In this document: piece by piece, positions 10,061-21,963 of the stretch
Layout: every line of letters begins with the position of its first letter
How positions within the stretch are numbered: position 1 is the first letter of the stretch
Source: Boswellia sacra
Taxonomy: Eukaryota; Streptophyta; Magnoliopsida; Sapindales; Burseraceae
DNA length: 64,000 nt
Direction of reading: 5' to 3'
Assembly (NCBI GenBank): GCA_013180625.2
Contig: SNVD02000510.1
Location: 62,001 to 126,000 of the forward strand
Notes under the pieces: generated by a model
Told to the model about the DNA's origin: nothing
Databases searched by the model: none
What the model saw: the letters and a program-made list of their open reading frames with translations, nothing else
Position numbers and translations under genes: made by a program

Positions 10061-11542
10061 CCCGTAGTGATATTTGTAGTTTTTGCATCTTTTTAATTAG
10101 TTTCATCTTAATTTTAGCTTTTGATGCAAGTTTGGTAGAATGGGCATAACTTTCTATTTATTGATCAGAATGGTACAAATCTTGATTTGGTGAAAATCTA
10201 ATTAAATGCTCTACAAAATTACATTTTGTAAGAATCATGAAATTTGGGTGTCTAGTGGACCAAAATTTGGCTTGAAGAGAACATGTCTGCAATTTCAACC
10301 TAGCCTGACTATGCCTCCATATTTTGATCGTTTCTCTTGAAATACATATGCAAATAGTATGATTCAAAGTGTCATAGAAAGTTGAGAGAAATATCTATAA
10401 CCTTTATGAAGACATATTGTCAAAATTATTAATATTTTGACATCAAAATTGGTGGCCAAAGTCGATACACATGATTATATAAATTGTCACCAATTGCCTC
10501 CTTTGTAATTTGATAATTTTGCTCCTCAATTATGTCTATAAATAGATGAAGTTGTGACCCAAGGAGGCATCTTGGCTCTTGGCTCTTGGCTGAGATCTTT
10601 TAATAACATTGTGTTTTCTCTCTTGTGTTTTATTCTTTTAATATTATTAACAAATCTTTTTCTTTCTACAATTTATTTCCTTCTTACATAATGTTTCACT
10701 AAATTCTCTGTTGCTAAGGTGAAAGGGTGAAGCCCTTGATATGAGAATAAGGATTTTCTAACCCTTTGATATGTGCTTAAAAATCATAATCTTGTATTAT
10801 TTATTTTATATGTTTTATAATTATTTTCTTAATCAATCTTGACACCACTCGTAAAGTAGAGGTCTTGATCTATTGTATACAATCCTTGGCACATCAAATA
10901 CTAGAATCTTTTCTAGACGTTGTATGATTCTCTCTTACCGACGCAAGTCTAGTTAGGAACCTTGATTTGTTGTAGACATATGGTGATTGGCATATTGGAT
11001 GCTTGAATCCATTTACAAAAAGCGGTATAAATATTGATAATGAAACAAATATAATCATATAACTAAAATGGGCTTAATTGACATAATTTTTTATTGGAAC
11101 CTCCTTGATATATGGATTCCAATTGAGTCATAAAAAGGGTTAGTTTATCTTTATTTAATGTATCAAGGGTGGATCCCCTAACCTTAGTTTTCATTGTTAT
11201 TGAGCTCTCTTACTTATGTATTTTAAGTATTCTTGTTTATTACTTATGAACTTATTCTTTCACTTGCTATGGTAGGTTTCACCACCTATTTCTATAGTTG
11301 GTTTTACCACCCCTTATTTTTGTTTTACATTTGAATGGTCGGTCATACCACCTACCATTTTTATTTATTATTGTAACACTATCTTGTTATTTATTTGAAT
11401 TATTCATATTATATTTGCTTACCCTTGGTTTGTACCGCTTAAATCCCCTTTCTTGTGGATCGACCCTAGTCTTGCCAAGTTTATTACTTCGACACTCCTA
11501 TACTTGGGAGATAATCCTTTTTTTTTGGATGTGTCAAGTTTT

Positions 11543-11560
11543 TGGCACTGTTGCCAGGGA
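11543..11560 (+). promoter_or_regulatory. Primer-binding site of gypsy A
   Basis: 'tggcactgttgccaggga' lies six bases after the LTR end. It differs at a few positions from the complement of plant tRNA-Asp 3' sequence (TGGCGCCGTTGCCGGGGA). Confidence 0.8.
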
Positions 11561-11611
11561 AGGTAAAATTTGGCGTACAAAATTGTAAGTATTCTCTTTT
11601 CTCAAAAGAGT

Positions 11612-12052
11612 CACAAAATTTCATGCATTATTGGAGATCATAAAGTTGAACAAGCTTTACTTGATCTTGGTGCTAGTGCGAATTTGCTTCCATATTCAAT
11701 TTTTTGAAAACTCAATCTAGGCGAGTTAAAACCAACTTTTGTGACTCTTTTGTTTGCTGATAGATTAATTAAAGTGCCAAGAGGAATAGTTAAAGATGTT
11801 TTAATTCAAGTCGATAAATTCATATGCCCTATGGATTTTATCATCTTGGATACACAACCAATACAAGTATGTAATTCAATTCTAGTTATTTTAGGGAAAC
11901 ACAACTGGTAAAAGTATGTAATTCAATTCCTGTTATTTTAGGGCATCCATTTTTAGCAGCTTCTAATGCTTTGATTAATTACAGAAATGGAGGCATGTAG
12001 TTGTCATTTGGTAATATGACACTGGAGCTTAATGTTTTTAATATGTGTAAGT
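11612..12052 (+). pseudogene. Gypsy A protease remnant
   Basis: The frame reads with the retropepsin-like signature DLGASANLLPYS at about residue 18, then LADR-like and 'KVPRGIVKDVLIQVD' motifs typical of Athila/Tat-type proteases. The usual D-T/S-G-A appears as D-L-G-A, as in many plant gypsy elements. An in-frame stop lies soon after the signature. A duplicated segment ('agtatgtaattcaattc' near 11866 and 11912) disrupts the C-terminal part. Upstream gag is missing. Confidence 0.75.
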
Positions 12053-12054
12053 AA

Positions 12055-13925
12055 CTACATGAAGAAGAGGATGAAAATGAGAAAGTTAATATGATCGAAA
12101 TTGTTGTGGAAGACCATATCCAAAAAGGGAGTATTTCTGATCCTTTGGAAACCTGTTTAGTCAATTCATTAGAATCAAGTATACAACTAGAGCCTGAACT
12201 TTCTAATATATGTTCCTTACTGGATTGTACACAGGTAATGGAAAATAAAGGCTCGAAACCACGATTTGAAAAATTAAGGCAATTGAATGAAAGTAAGATA
12301 GAGGAAGCTCCCAAGTTAGAACTGAAGCTTTACCTGAAGGACTAAAATATGCATATCTAATTAGGGAAAATGAAATGTATCCAATGGTAATTTCTTCATC
12401 CCTCATAAGCGAGCAACAAGGTAAGTTGATAGAAGTACTTAAAAGGCATAAAAATGCAATTGGGTGGACTTTAAAAGACAAAAGGCATTAACCCTTTGAT
12501 TTGTACACATAGAATACATTTAGAAGAAAATGTCAAAACATCCCAGCAATCTCAAAGAAGATTACATCCACTTATAAAAGAAGTCATTAGGGTTGAAGTT
12601 CTTAAACTACTTGATGTGGAAAATATCTACCCTATTTTGAATAGTAAGTAGGTAAGCCCCACACAAGTGACACCTAAGTAATTTGGCATTACAATAGTCA
12701 AAAATGAAAAAGGTGAATCATTGCAACCCGAGTCTCATCCAATTGGAGGATGTGCATTGACTATAGGAAATTAAATACTTTCACTACAAAAGACCATTTT
12801 CCTTTACCATTCCTTGACCGAATTTTAGAAAGAGTAGCAGGGCATTCCTACTATTGCTTTCTTGATGGCTACTCAGGCTATTACCAAATTTTGATTGCAC
12901 TTGAAGACCAAGAAAAGACTGCATTCACATGCTCTTTTGGCACTTTTGCATTTAGAAGGATACCTTTTGGACTTTGTGATGCTCCAGCTATTTTTTAACT
13001 ATGTATGCTAAGCATTTTTAGTGACATGGTTGAGCATTGTTTAGAAGTTTTCATAGATGATTTAACTGTCTTTGAAAATTCTTTTGATAATCATCTTGGA
13101 AACTTAGAAAAAGTACTAAAAAGGTGTAAAGAAAAAGGTTTTATTTTGAATTGGGAAAAATGTCATTATATGATTATCTCAAGGATTGTCTTAGGTCATG
13201 TTGTGTCTTCCAAAGGAATTGAAGTGGATAAAGCAAAAGTGGAATTGATTTCTTATTTGCCTACACCAAAAACAGTCAAAGAGGTTTGTTCATTCTTGGG
13301 GCATGCTGGATTTTATAGGAGATTTATAAGAAATTTTAGTGCTACATCTAAACCTCTTCATAACCTCTTAATAAATGACACTCCTTTTAAATGGACTCAA
13401 GAATGTCAAAATGCTTTTGATAAGTTAATTAGACATTTAACAACTGCTCTAATTATGCAATCTCTTGATTGGTCCTTGCCTTTTAAATTGATGTGTGATG
13501 CAAGCAATTAAGTTCTTGGTGCTATTTTAGGACAAAGAAGAAAAGGTAAGCCTTTTATGATATACTATGCAAGTAGAATTTTAAATGATGCAGAAATGAT
13601 TACACTAGAACTAAAAAAGAACTACTTGTAGTAGTATTTGCATTGGACAAATTCAATCTTATTAAATTGGTTCTCCAACTATTATTTACACGGACCATGT
13701 TGCTATGAGATATTTAATATCTAAACAAGACGCAAAACCCAGATTGATACAATGGATCTTGTTGCTCCAAGAATTCAACATCATAATAAAGGAAAAGAAA
13801 GGAGTCGAAAATATCGCTGCAGATCATCTGTTAAGATTGACGACAGAGACATCATTTGAAACCTCGCCTATCAATGACTCTTTTCCTGATGATTTTTTAT
13901 TTTTAGTTGGTACAATACCTTGATT
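12055..13925 (+). pseudogene. Gypsy A reverse transcriptase and RNase H remnant
   Basis: A linker (12055-12490) leads into RT. RT motifs are VCIDYRKLN (spelled MCIDYRKLN here, 12750), FPLPFLDRILERVAG, CFLDGYSGYYQI, a degraded FGLCDAPAIF, and the catalytic FIDD at about 13052-13063 (EVFIDDLTVF). The thumb and connection motif FLGHAGFYRRFIRNFS is at about 13290. RNase H starts near 13490 (LMCDASN) and is frameshifted, ending with MRYLISKQDAKPRLIQWILLLQEF and the downstream PINDSFPDD motif. Stops at 12997 and 13510 and several frameshifts make it non-functional. Element B interrupts the pol gene at 13932. Confidence 0.85.
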
Positions 13926-13931
13926 TGTTAA

Positions 13932-15351
13932 TGATGTGTTCAAAACTAGCAACTATACTAGTCGCACAAGTAATAAAGTAATGAGTAAGATATCATTCCC
14001 ATGAGGATTATTTCTAATTAAATTTGTTATTCAGAAGCAACAACAGAATAAATGGGGAGGGTTTTGTTAATTGATTAACTAAATGAAATATCAATGCAAA
14101 TGAAGAATAACACAATGCAAAGTTAAATGAAGTGAGAAATAATCAATAAGGGAAACTTGGTTAAGGGATCATTCTCTGCCACAAGATATGAAATTGTGAA
14201 TCAACTAGAATTGTCATCCAATTACGACATTGAAATTATCAACCGTAGATAACAACAAGCTCTGTTACCCCAATCTTCCCTTACTTTGTCGTTAAATAAA
14301 AAAAGCTTTTATTTAATCTCTATCCATTAAACAACCTAGAACAAGCTCTCTAAATTTAATTCAATGGAAGCTTTACGATAAGAAAGATAGGTTGATCTAA
14401 GCAATAACCACACAGGTTCGGATTATTTAACTTAGGTTATATTTTCTAATTGCAATCTTCGATCGTAATTTTGCTACTAACGATTAGAAATTCAAGACAA
14501 TTACTGATCAAGATTTCTACTCTAGCAATAGACAACAACCAGATTCTATTCAGTTGGCCACCCAAATACAACCAACAAGCAATCATAAGCATTGAATATG
14601 GGAAAATACAAGCAACTTCAATTAGAGAATTGGATAACAATTTCCTGAACAATCAACTCACAAAAACCATATCAAGGGCTTTGAAATCACCCTCAACCAA
14701 ATCAGATTTAGTTACACATGTTCAAACACAATATAATACAACATAGAGAAATTCCAAACATGAAAAGGAAAGGAAAAACTTAGCAAATCCTTTGAAAATC
14801 TCCTTCATAGATGAATCTCCTTAGGATTGTAGTTCCTCCTCTTTCCAAGCCTTCTTTCTCCCTCAAGAACTCCAAGGGATGAGAGAAATCAAGAGATGCA
14901 GCCTCCAATTTGTTCCCCCCTTCTTGTTATGAAAATAAAACCCTAAAATATGTTTATATCTCTGCTACAGTAACTTGCTACAGTATCCCAAATAATAACA
15001 TGCTACAGTGATTTGTGGAATTACAATTCTGTACCTCTCACACCATTTTGATCATAACTTTCGGTACATTAAATGGATTCACGAACCGTAAATTTCTTTA
15101 GAAAATAGACTTCTAGAGCTTCGCAATGGTATATAACACATCATCTAGTTCATTGTATATCAATACAATTAAATCCGAGAAGTTGGTTAACTAGCGGAGG
15201 TGAAAATGAAGGGTTTTACTCCAATTTAGTGCGAGTTGCCCCAAAACTCCTACAAACATCAAAATCACACAAAAACATAAAAATACCAAGGAATATAGCA
15301 AAGAAACATAGACGAATTGATATGAAAATAATATCTAAATAGACCCTGTCA
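13932..15351 (-). repeat. 3' LTR of gypsy B
   Basis: It begins 'tgatgtgttc' and ends 'gaccctgtca' on the plus strand. The same LTR occurs at 23406-24654 and in element C at 59461-60886. Shared blocks include 'actagtcgcacaagtaataa' and 'acaagatatg'. Open frames on its plus strand are antisense to the element and not genes. Confidence 0.9.
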
Positions 15352-15367
15352 AATTCCCCCACACTTA
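15352..15367 (-). other. Polypurine tract of gypsy B
   Basis: On the minus strand 'aagtgtgggggaatt' directly precedes the LTR start (TGACAGG). The same sequence borders the LTR of element C. Confidence 0.8.
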
Positions 15368-17270
15368 GACTTTACTAGTCCTCGAGCAACTAAAACGATA
15401 TGGAAACAAAACTAAATCTAAATAGAATAAAAAAAAAATTAAAACACACAAACGCTATAACTTGCAAATAGGTCTCAAAGATTCTATTTAATTATAACCC
15501 AAGGAAAACTTCAAAATTATGCACTTGATCAAAAATTTAATCTCAAAGATTAGTTTCGCTCTACTTCAATTCCTCAAGTGTGTGTGTGTGTAGAGCCATT
15601 CTCACCTAATCACTTGTAACCTAGATGAGTTTATGCATAAAAATGAATTATATTTAATAGTGAAAATGTGCGTATAAATGAACTCCATAGGCCTGCTTTT
15701 CAAGTCACTCTCCATTAATGTAGAGAAGCACAACACTAAGGATCAAGTAGGGCTTTATTAAGCTTGTAACGTTTGGCTTGGGTGAGGGTACGATAAAGGA
15801 TAATAATTTGGCTCAAATCACCCACAAACACATAAATCATTCAAGAATTTGTAGAGCTCAACCCCATAACATAAATTTATTTCAAATTACCAGGTAACTC
15901 CCCCAAGCTTATTTAGAACACTCTATCTCTTTTTTTTTTTAATATATAAAACAAAAGAAACTACACCCCCACACTTTGTTGTTTCATTCTTTTTAAGAAC
16001 ACTCAAGGGTATAGATCTCTTCTTCTTCTCTTTCTCTTCTTTTTTTTTCATTTTTCATTTTTTTTACTACCCCTCCCCCACACTTAAACAACACATTGTC
16101 CTCAATGTTTAAGCATAGATTTTTTTTCTCTTTTTTTTTAACAAACACAATAGAACTCACTTTCATTTCTCATGACACAACCTAACCTCCTTTAACTTCC
16201 TATAACCATAACATAGCTCAAAATGTAATCGTGAATGATCTATATGCTCATAGGTAAGGGATAAACTGTTCGAAAAAATTTCATCTGAGGTTAGGAAATC
16301 TTTTAGTGAGTTAACAAGGAAAAAGGCTTAAAGAGGTTCAAAGGGGAAACTAGGGATCAATTTCAGTCAAGGTTGGCTATAAAGGCTCAAACGGTCCAAA
16401 GATGGCCTAAATCATTTCCCTAATTTGCATAGTCTAGGATTTCGCCTTGAGTGACCATCAAACAAGTTCTAGAATTCATTGAAATATGAGGAAACACTTA
16501 AATTGCATAAACGTTCTCTAAGTAAACAAATAACTCAGTGATAATGGCCCAATGGTCAATGTTGTGCAAGGAATCAAAGGCAAAGCAAAAACCAATAAAC
16601 ATTTCAAGAACACAGATCTATGCATCATTTATCATTTTCCAAGAGTTATTCTCAAGTTAATCATTGCCTTATCATCGGCCCACAAAATGCAAGAGAAGAG
16701 GTACATGGCATTGTTAGACCTGAGTCAAGATTGTATATTTCAACAATCCTTAGGACTAGTAGCCCGCAGACTTAAGGTTTCCAGCCTATATACCTTTATT
16801 ATGAATGAATAAAACAAGAAACAAGACACTTCAAACAATAGTAAACAAACAAACTACAAATTTATTTGAGTAGAATGTGTTTCAAAGGTTAAAGAAACCC
16901 CATATTTTGCCATTCTCAAGTTTTTCCGCAATTTTTTTTAATCGGAACTGATAGAGACAAAAAAACACATAAAAACTCTAAATTACATAAAACTAAACTT
17001 AATTATAAAATAACAAAGTCCAACAGTCAGTAAACAAAAACAAGTTAGTTAGAATGGGTCTAACAAGTTTTTAAGTTAGCCTCCTTATTCAACCATTATG
17101 GATTGAAGAGATCCAGAATGCGTTTCACGAGGACTTGAACTTTTTAAGCCACCACTCTAAAAGGCAAGATTAGAAAATATTACCTAGGGCAAAAGAAATA
17201 ACCTAAAAAATCTCAAATAAACACAATAAAAAGAAAGCAAACGAAAGTGAAGTAAACCAGTAAATAAAGA
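15368..17270 (-). other. Long 3' untranslated region of gypsy B
   Basis: No sense-strand gene is seen. It contains T-rich runs (15930-15950, 16020-16140) and 'cattgtcctcaatgttta' (near 16095), a stretch I recognise from the 3' region of many plant Athila-type elements. It aligns throughout with 60902-62846 in element C. Confidence 0.7.
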
Positions 17271-17921
17271 TTACAGGTGGAGCGTCAAATCCAGTTTACG
17301 TCTTATACTGCCTTCTGCAAACCAATATATCCGAGCTTTTGTTAGATCAGGCAAATGAACGAATTCTTGTAGTTTGTCAATCAACTCCTCTGCAGTTGAA
17401 GCTGTAACCAGGATTTGCCTCGTCGACTATTAGATAAAGTTTTGTTCTACAGCTTGATCAAGAAAAGACAACAAACCATCAAAAAAATTATTGAAATTTA
17501 ACAAACCAATGGGTTTTTGGTGGATGTTTAGCTGTGCCCAAGATGTGATTTGAAATATTTCCTTTGATATACCGTAACCACTGAGCAAAGCTATAAATGC
17601 ATCAGAGTTAGAAAGCATATGTGCAATACGCTCATGCATGCTTGAGACTTGTAACTCTTCCCCCATTGTGTTGCCTATGATATGTTGTACAGCTAATGGT
17701 TTAAGGATAATGCCGAGAACTTGGCTCCCTCCTAAGGTTGCAACTGTTGACACACACCCCATTAACCTAAGGCTGCCCCCTCCATAAACCAAATGAATAC
17801 GCCTCTCAACTAATACCCTGCCAAGATCAAAAGCTGCTGCTGTAAACTCTCCATCTTTACCAAATTGAGATCCATAAAATACGCATATATTTTGAAATCG
17901 CCGAATTGGTGTTTTCTCCAT
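17271..17921 (-). pseudogene. LOG: LOG-like cytokinin riboside 5'-monophosphate phosphoribohydrolase, copy B
   Basis: The first 163 codons are open from an ATG at 17921; after a stop at 17430 homology continues to 17271 (C-terminal LDLTLHL), about 217 codons in all, the length of plant LOG proteins. Family motifs: ICVFYGSQFGKDG near residue 12 (Cys to Tyr at the second position), VYGGGSLRLMG near 46, SSMHERIAHM near 93, and ITSWAQLNIHQKPIGLLN near 124. The PGGxGTxxE loop reads LSGYGISKE, so the phosphate-binding prolines and glycines are degraded while the Glu remains. Family role: release of free cytokinin base from its ribotide. The gene lies between pol and 3' LTR, in the element's own orientation and without introns. 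Not functional as written. Confidence 0.92.
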
Positions 17922-18064
17922 TTCTACAAGTGCCCTAACCTTGTGTAAGACAATGATACACGTTAGGTGTTGTGTTTTTCAAGGGTAAAAGAGTTTATAA
18001 TAATGATATTTGAAAATATTGAGAATGGATGGATACACACGTAATACTCTTAGATTTGACACAT

Positions 18065-18190
18065 GGGGACATACTTTCGATGGGGGTTGCTTGATACATA
18101 TTTATCGCCCCAAGATTTGAAAAATTGAGATACGTTTTTGGCGGGAGCTGACAAAACCTCCACACTTGTCTCCCATGTGTGCTTATGTTA
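18065..18190 (-). promoter_or_regulatory. Upstream region of LOG copy B, two repeat units
   Basis: Two units related to the array in element C are present, starting near 18076 ('ttcgatgggggttgc') and 18137 ('ttggcgggagctgacaaaa'). The G-box position reads CATGTG (18175-18180) instead of CACGTG. A promoter role is inferred only from the comparison with element C. Confidence 0.45.
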
Positions 18191-18393
18191 TGGGTAGTTG
18201 TGTGGTTGGTCAAAAAGATAAATTGAAATTAAAACAAACAAAATCAACAAACAACAACAACATTAATAATCAAATCAAACAAAACAAGAAAATAAATTTC
18301 AACAATAATAACAAACATTCAAATATACAAGTAGTTATGATTATGGCTCACATCTTCCTCTGGTTTTACGTCCAGTAACAGCTGAAACGCCTT

Positions 18394-18947
18394 CTATGAG
18401 TCGGGGATTTGCTTCCCATCTAGTTTTCTTATAAACTGGCAAACAGGGTCTTTTTTAGTCAGATTCCCTAGATTATAGCGCTGCAGATCATCACGAAATT
18501 GTGTCCATAGATTAAGCAATTCACGATGAACAAGTCCAAAAGAATATGACTCAAGAGAAAACAACACATTATCTAGAGACTCATTACGCAGACCATTCTT
18601 AATGAACGAAAGTTTATATTCTCTATTCCTGGACAAAAAACCTAATGATCAACAACTTTGGTTATAATTCCATCGAGCACATTTATAACAAACTTGTAAC
18701 CTCTTTGCTCTTCGCCTCTTGGCGTAGTAGCTCTTCCCTAGACAGGCACGTATTTTGTGAGATTAACATCAGGCTCACCAGACAATTTTACCTTGGCTTC
18801 GATAAGCCACCAGATATCTGCAGGCATTTTTAGAAGCATCAACATCCAAAGTCTAGTCATCCGTATTGTATAAATTTTGAACACAGCATTTTTAGGAAGT
18901 GAAGGGAAATATTTACGAAGGTTTGACAGAAAGATATCGACATCCAT
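18394..18947 (-). pseudogene. ORFX, conserved accessory ORF of LOG-carrying gypsy elements, copy B
   Basis: I do not recognise this protein. It starts with MDVDIFLSNLRKYF and ends KLDGKQIPDS, about 180 codons with frameshifts and an in-frame stop. A central basic and cysteine-containing segment reads AKRRRAKRLQVCYKCARW followed by NYNQSC, which could bind zinc. The downstream part is SRNREYKLSFIKNG ... SLDNVLFSLES ... VHRELLNLWTQFRDDL. The same protein in the same place occurs in element A (25715-26262). It lies just upstream of LOG and on the same strand. Two independent diverged copies show that it was once a real gene; its function is unknown. Confidence 0.65.
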
Positions 18948-18959
18948 TGAAGAGGACAA

Positions 18960-19322
18960 AAGGAAATATATTACCGATAATGCGTTTGAGTCTGTTCTTC
19001 TCCAAGATATGCACGCTTCAAACCTTCAGGCAATGGCTTCAGTTTCCATTTGGGTGTTTCCTCAAGTTGTTGCACAAATAAGCGCAAAGCACGAAATAAT
19101 CAAATTAAACAAAATAAAATAAAATAAAGACACATAAAAGAAATAAAAACACAATAGGAAACAAAAGTCAAAAGCAAACAACAAAGCAAATGAGACAGAT
19201 GGCGAAGAGAGATAAAACCTGATCAATTATGATGGATAGAGCCCGCGAGAGGAATCTCCTTGAGACACAAAAATTGATCATTACTACCTTCTTTTCTTCT
19301 TCTTTTTTTATTTTTTTATTTT
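18960..19322 (-). other. Rearranged junction with a stray pol-linker fragment
   Basis: Minus-strand sequence at about 18970-19080 encodes ETPKWKLKPLPEGLKRAYLG, which resembles the linker preceding RT in this family (the element's own copy is at about 20770, LELKPLPDHLKHVFLG). It therefore appears a second time, after RNase H. The stretch 19330-19365 holds 'ttgggttgcctcccaataag', known to me from plant gypsy 3' regions. Together they mark a recombination junction that replaced integrase. Confidence 0.5.
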
Positions 19323-20844
19323 TCAAAAACATTGGGTTGCCTCCCAATAAGCGCTTGGTTTAACGTCTTTCTTTGTGAGCAAGTACCTCAAGGCTGCATG
19401 ATCAGAATAAACGGTTACTTTAGTACCAATCAAATAAGAATGAAACTTTTCTAAAGCACAAATAACCGCTAGCAGCTCTTTCTCAGTGGTAGAATAATTA
19501 AGTTGAGCATCATTTAAAGTCCGAGATGCATAGTAAATGGCATGTGCAATTTTGCCAATTCGTTGGCCCAAGACGGCACCCACAACATAGTCACTTGCAT
19601 CGCACATGATCTCGGATGGATGATCCCAATTTGGAGATTGGATCATTAGAGCTAAAGTCAAGAGCTCCTTCAGTTTCTAAAATGCCTTATTGCATTTCTC
19701 ATCAAATTCAAAGGTCACATCATTCTGTAGCAATCTGCATAGGGGCAATGCTATATTCAAAAAATCTCTTATAAACCTACGATAGAAACCTACATGACCA
19801 AGAAAAGAACGACTATCCTGCACACTTGTGGGGGGTGGTAAGGAACATAAAAGGTCTGTCTTAGATTTATCAACTTCTATACCCTTCGCAAAAATAACAT
19901 GTCCCAAAACTATACCCTGATCTACCATAAAATGACATTTTTCCCAATTCATAACAAGGTTTGTTTCTATACATCTTTGAAGTATAAGGGTAAGGTTGTT
20001 AAGGCATTTATCAAAAGAATCACCAAAAACTAAAGTCATCCATAAATACCTTAATGATGTTCTCGACATAATCAGAGAAAATACTTACCATACACCTTTA
20101 GAAAGTGGCAGGGGCATTGCAAAGACCGAATGACATGCATCGATAGGCAAATGTACCAAATGGGAATGTGAATGTAGTTTTCTCTTGGTCCTCAAGGGCA
20201 ATGACAATCTGATTATACCCTGAGTAGCCATCAAGAAAACAGTAGTAAGAATGACCTGCTAATCTCTCAAGCATTTGATCAATGAATGGCAAGGGAAAGT
20301 GATCTTTGCGAGTTGCTGAATTGAGGTTCCGATAATCAATACAAACTCGGCACCCGGTTTGGATGCGAGTGGAAACTAGCTCATTATTATCATTCTTAAC
20401 CACTATAACACCAGATTTCTTGGGAATAACTTGGTCTGGGCTCATCAACTTGCTATCTGAAATTGGATAAATCACACCCACATCTAACAGTTTGAGGATC
20501 TCTTTCTTGACAACTTCCATCATGGGAGGATTCAACCTCCACTGTGCTTCTCTAGTGGGCTTGGATCATTCTTCTAACAAGATACAGTGCATGCATATGG
20601 CTGGGCTAATACCTTTGATGTTAGCAATTGTCCACCTAATAGCTGTTTTGTGATCTCTAAGTACTCGGATGAGTTTCTCTTCTTGTAGTGGTGCAAGAGA
20701 CCTTGCTATTATGACTGGCAAAGTATCTTTCTCACCCAAGAATACATGCTTCAAATGATCTGGAAGAGGCTTAAGCTCCAAGGTAGGGGCTTTCATCACA
20801 GAAGGAAGAAGTTTCTCATTAGATAAAGGCAATTCAATGTACAA
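19323..20844 (-). pseudogene. Gypsy B reverse transcriptase and RNase H
   Basis: Minus-strand motifs in order: LELKPLPDHLKHVFLG linker, VCIDYRNLNSATRKDHFPLP, CFLDGYSGYNQI, FGLCNAPATF, catalytic FMDD (20048-20059), NWEKCHFMV, FLGHVGFYRRFIRDF, then RNase H with MCDASDYVVGAVLGQR, YYASRTLNDAQLNYSTTEKE, YSDHAALRYLLTKKDVKP. Defects: a stop at 20566, a frame change between 20098 and 20069 just after the NAPATF motif and again near the FMDD, and an abrupt end after KKDVKP where the rest of RNase H and integrase should follow. The element would be unable to integrate on its own. Confidence 0.88.
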
Positions 20845-21012
20845 AACATCTTACCTTTTTGTGGTTATAGCTATAGTCTCATCTAAGCTTGCCACAGCTT
20901 CCTCCACTTCTTTAGACACTTGTATTAACCTTCTTGGTTCTTTGAAATTTTTTGTCCCTATGTGCTCACTAATGGCTACTTCTAATCCATCCTTGCGAGT
21001 TAACTCAAAAAG

Positions 21013-21963
21013 TTATTGTGCCAAAGAATCAATAACATCAACTACAAAAATAGAATGCAAGTCACTAGGGTACCTCATTGCCTCAAAAATATTGAAACGG
21101 ATCACCTCGCCATCAAACTCCATGGTGAGGGTGCCATCATGAACATCAATCTTGGTTCGGGCAGTTTTCAAGAATGGTCTCCTTAAAAGAATCGGTGTTG
21201 GATTAGGAGATGTCTCATCTTCCATTTCAAGAACATAGAAGTCTGGTGGGAAAACCAATTGATTCACCTGCATAAGCACATCTTCCGCAACTCCCTTGGG
21301 ATATGCATTAGAACGATCAGCAAGTTGAATGATAATACCAGTTTCTGCAAGGGGTCTAAGATTCAAAGAAGTATAAATAGAATATGGCATGACATTAATA
21401 GATGCTCCTAAAGCTAACATAGCTCTTTCAAACTTGGTATTACCAATGGTGTTTGGAATGGTAAATGTACCTGGATCTTTGCACTTTGGAGGAATTTTTC
21501 TTTGTAGTACAACTGAAATATTTTCCCCCACACTTACTTTCTCATTTCCTTTTAACTTTCTCTTATTGGTGCATAACTCCTTAAGAAATTTTGCATAACG
21601 AGGTACTTGCTTGATAGCATCCAAAAGTGGTATATTTACCTCGAACTTGCAAAAAGTCTCCAAGATTTCCTGTTCATACTCCTCCTTCTTTGATTTTGCA
21701 AATCTGCTAGAAAAAGGTGGAGCAGTAACATAAGAAGGAATAGGAGTTTTAAGATTTACCTTAGAAGACAATGTTTTGTTCATGGTCGAAGTGGTGTCGT
21801 CCCCTTCATTAGTTTGTGATTTCTTTGGCAGGACCTCTAATTGCTTTCCACTTCTCAAAGTTACCGCGCAAGCATTCTCTCTTGGATTGATCACTGTTTG
21901 GGAAGGTAATTTTCCTGAGCCTTGACCCTCGAATTTGTTCATGTTAGTAGCTAATTGGCCCAT
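21013..21963 (-). pseudogene. Gypsy B protease region
   Basis: This open frame of 316 codons begins in the gag C-terminus (MGQLATNMNKFEGQGSGKLP, TLRSGKQLE) and continues into an Athila-type aspartic protease: ALGASINVMPYSIYTSLNL near residue 180, QLADRSNAYPKGVAEDVLMQ, and ILLRRPFLKTARTKID. The active-site Asp expected before L-G-A-S is Ala, so the protease is catalytically dead. The frame continues into the RT linker after a stop at 21013. Confidence 0.85.

Larger units (their letters stand above)
5775..10069. mobile_element. CACTA-1, non-autonomous CACTA element
   Basis: The right end reads '...cccgtagtg' (10061-10069), the inverse of CACTACGGG. The left end reads 'caagaaaaacag' at 5775, which is CACTACAAGAAAAA without its first five bases. 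The 3-bp target duplication 'ata' is at 5772-5774 and 10070-10072. The uninterrupted site survives in the other LTR of gypsy A ('ttaagcatatttatag' near 28562). Both ends carry dense subterminal repeats. The interior (7080-8525) is AT-rich with no transposase, so the element depended on an autonomous relative. Confidence 0.9.
5687..11536 (+). repeat. 5' LTR of gypsy A, split by CACTA-1
   Basis: The LTR consists of 5687-5774 plus 10070-11536, about 1.55 kb without the insertion. It aligns with the 3' LTR at 28481-29948, with shared blocks such as 'cttaattcatcata', 'gtttttgcatcttt', 'ccctttgatatgtgcttaaa' and 'ttgacaccactcgtaaagt'. It ends 'gtgtca'. Divergence from its partner is obvious by eye, so the insertion is old. 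Confidence 0.88.

Noticed and set aside
12091..12345. An 84-codon open frame as a separate gene
   Set aside because: It is the linker between protease and RT of gypsy A (ends with the PKLELKLYLKD type of linker), not an independent gene.
14450..14746. A 98-codon frame repeated almost identically at 23927-24223
   Set aside because: It is antisense within the gypsy B LTRs; the similarity only reflects LTR identity.
16552..16812. An 86-codon frame that recurs at 62099-62395 with similar sequence
   Set aside because: It is antisense in the 3' untranslated region of elements B and C. Conservation follows from common descent of the elements, and the changes are not biased to third positions by eye.
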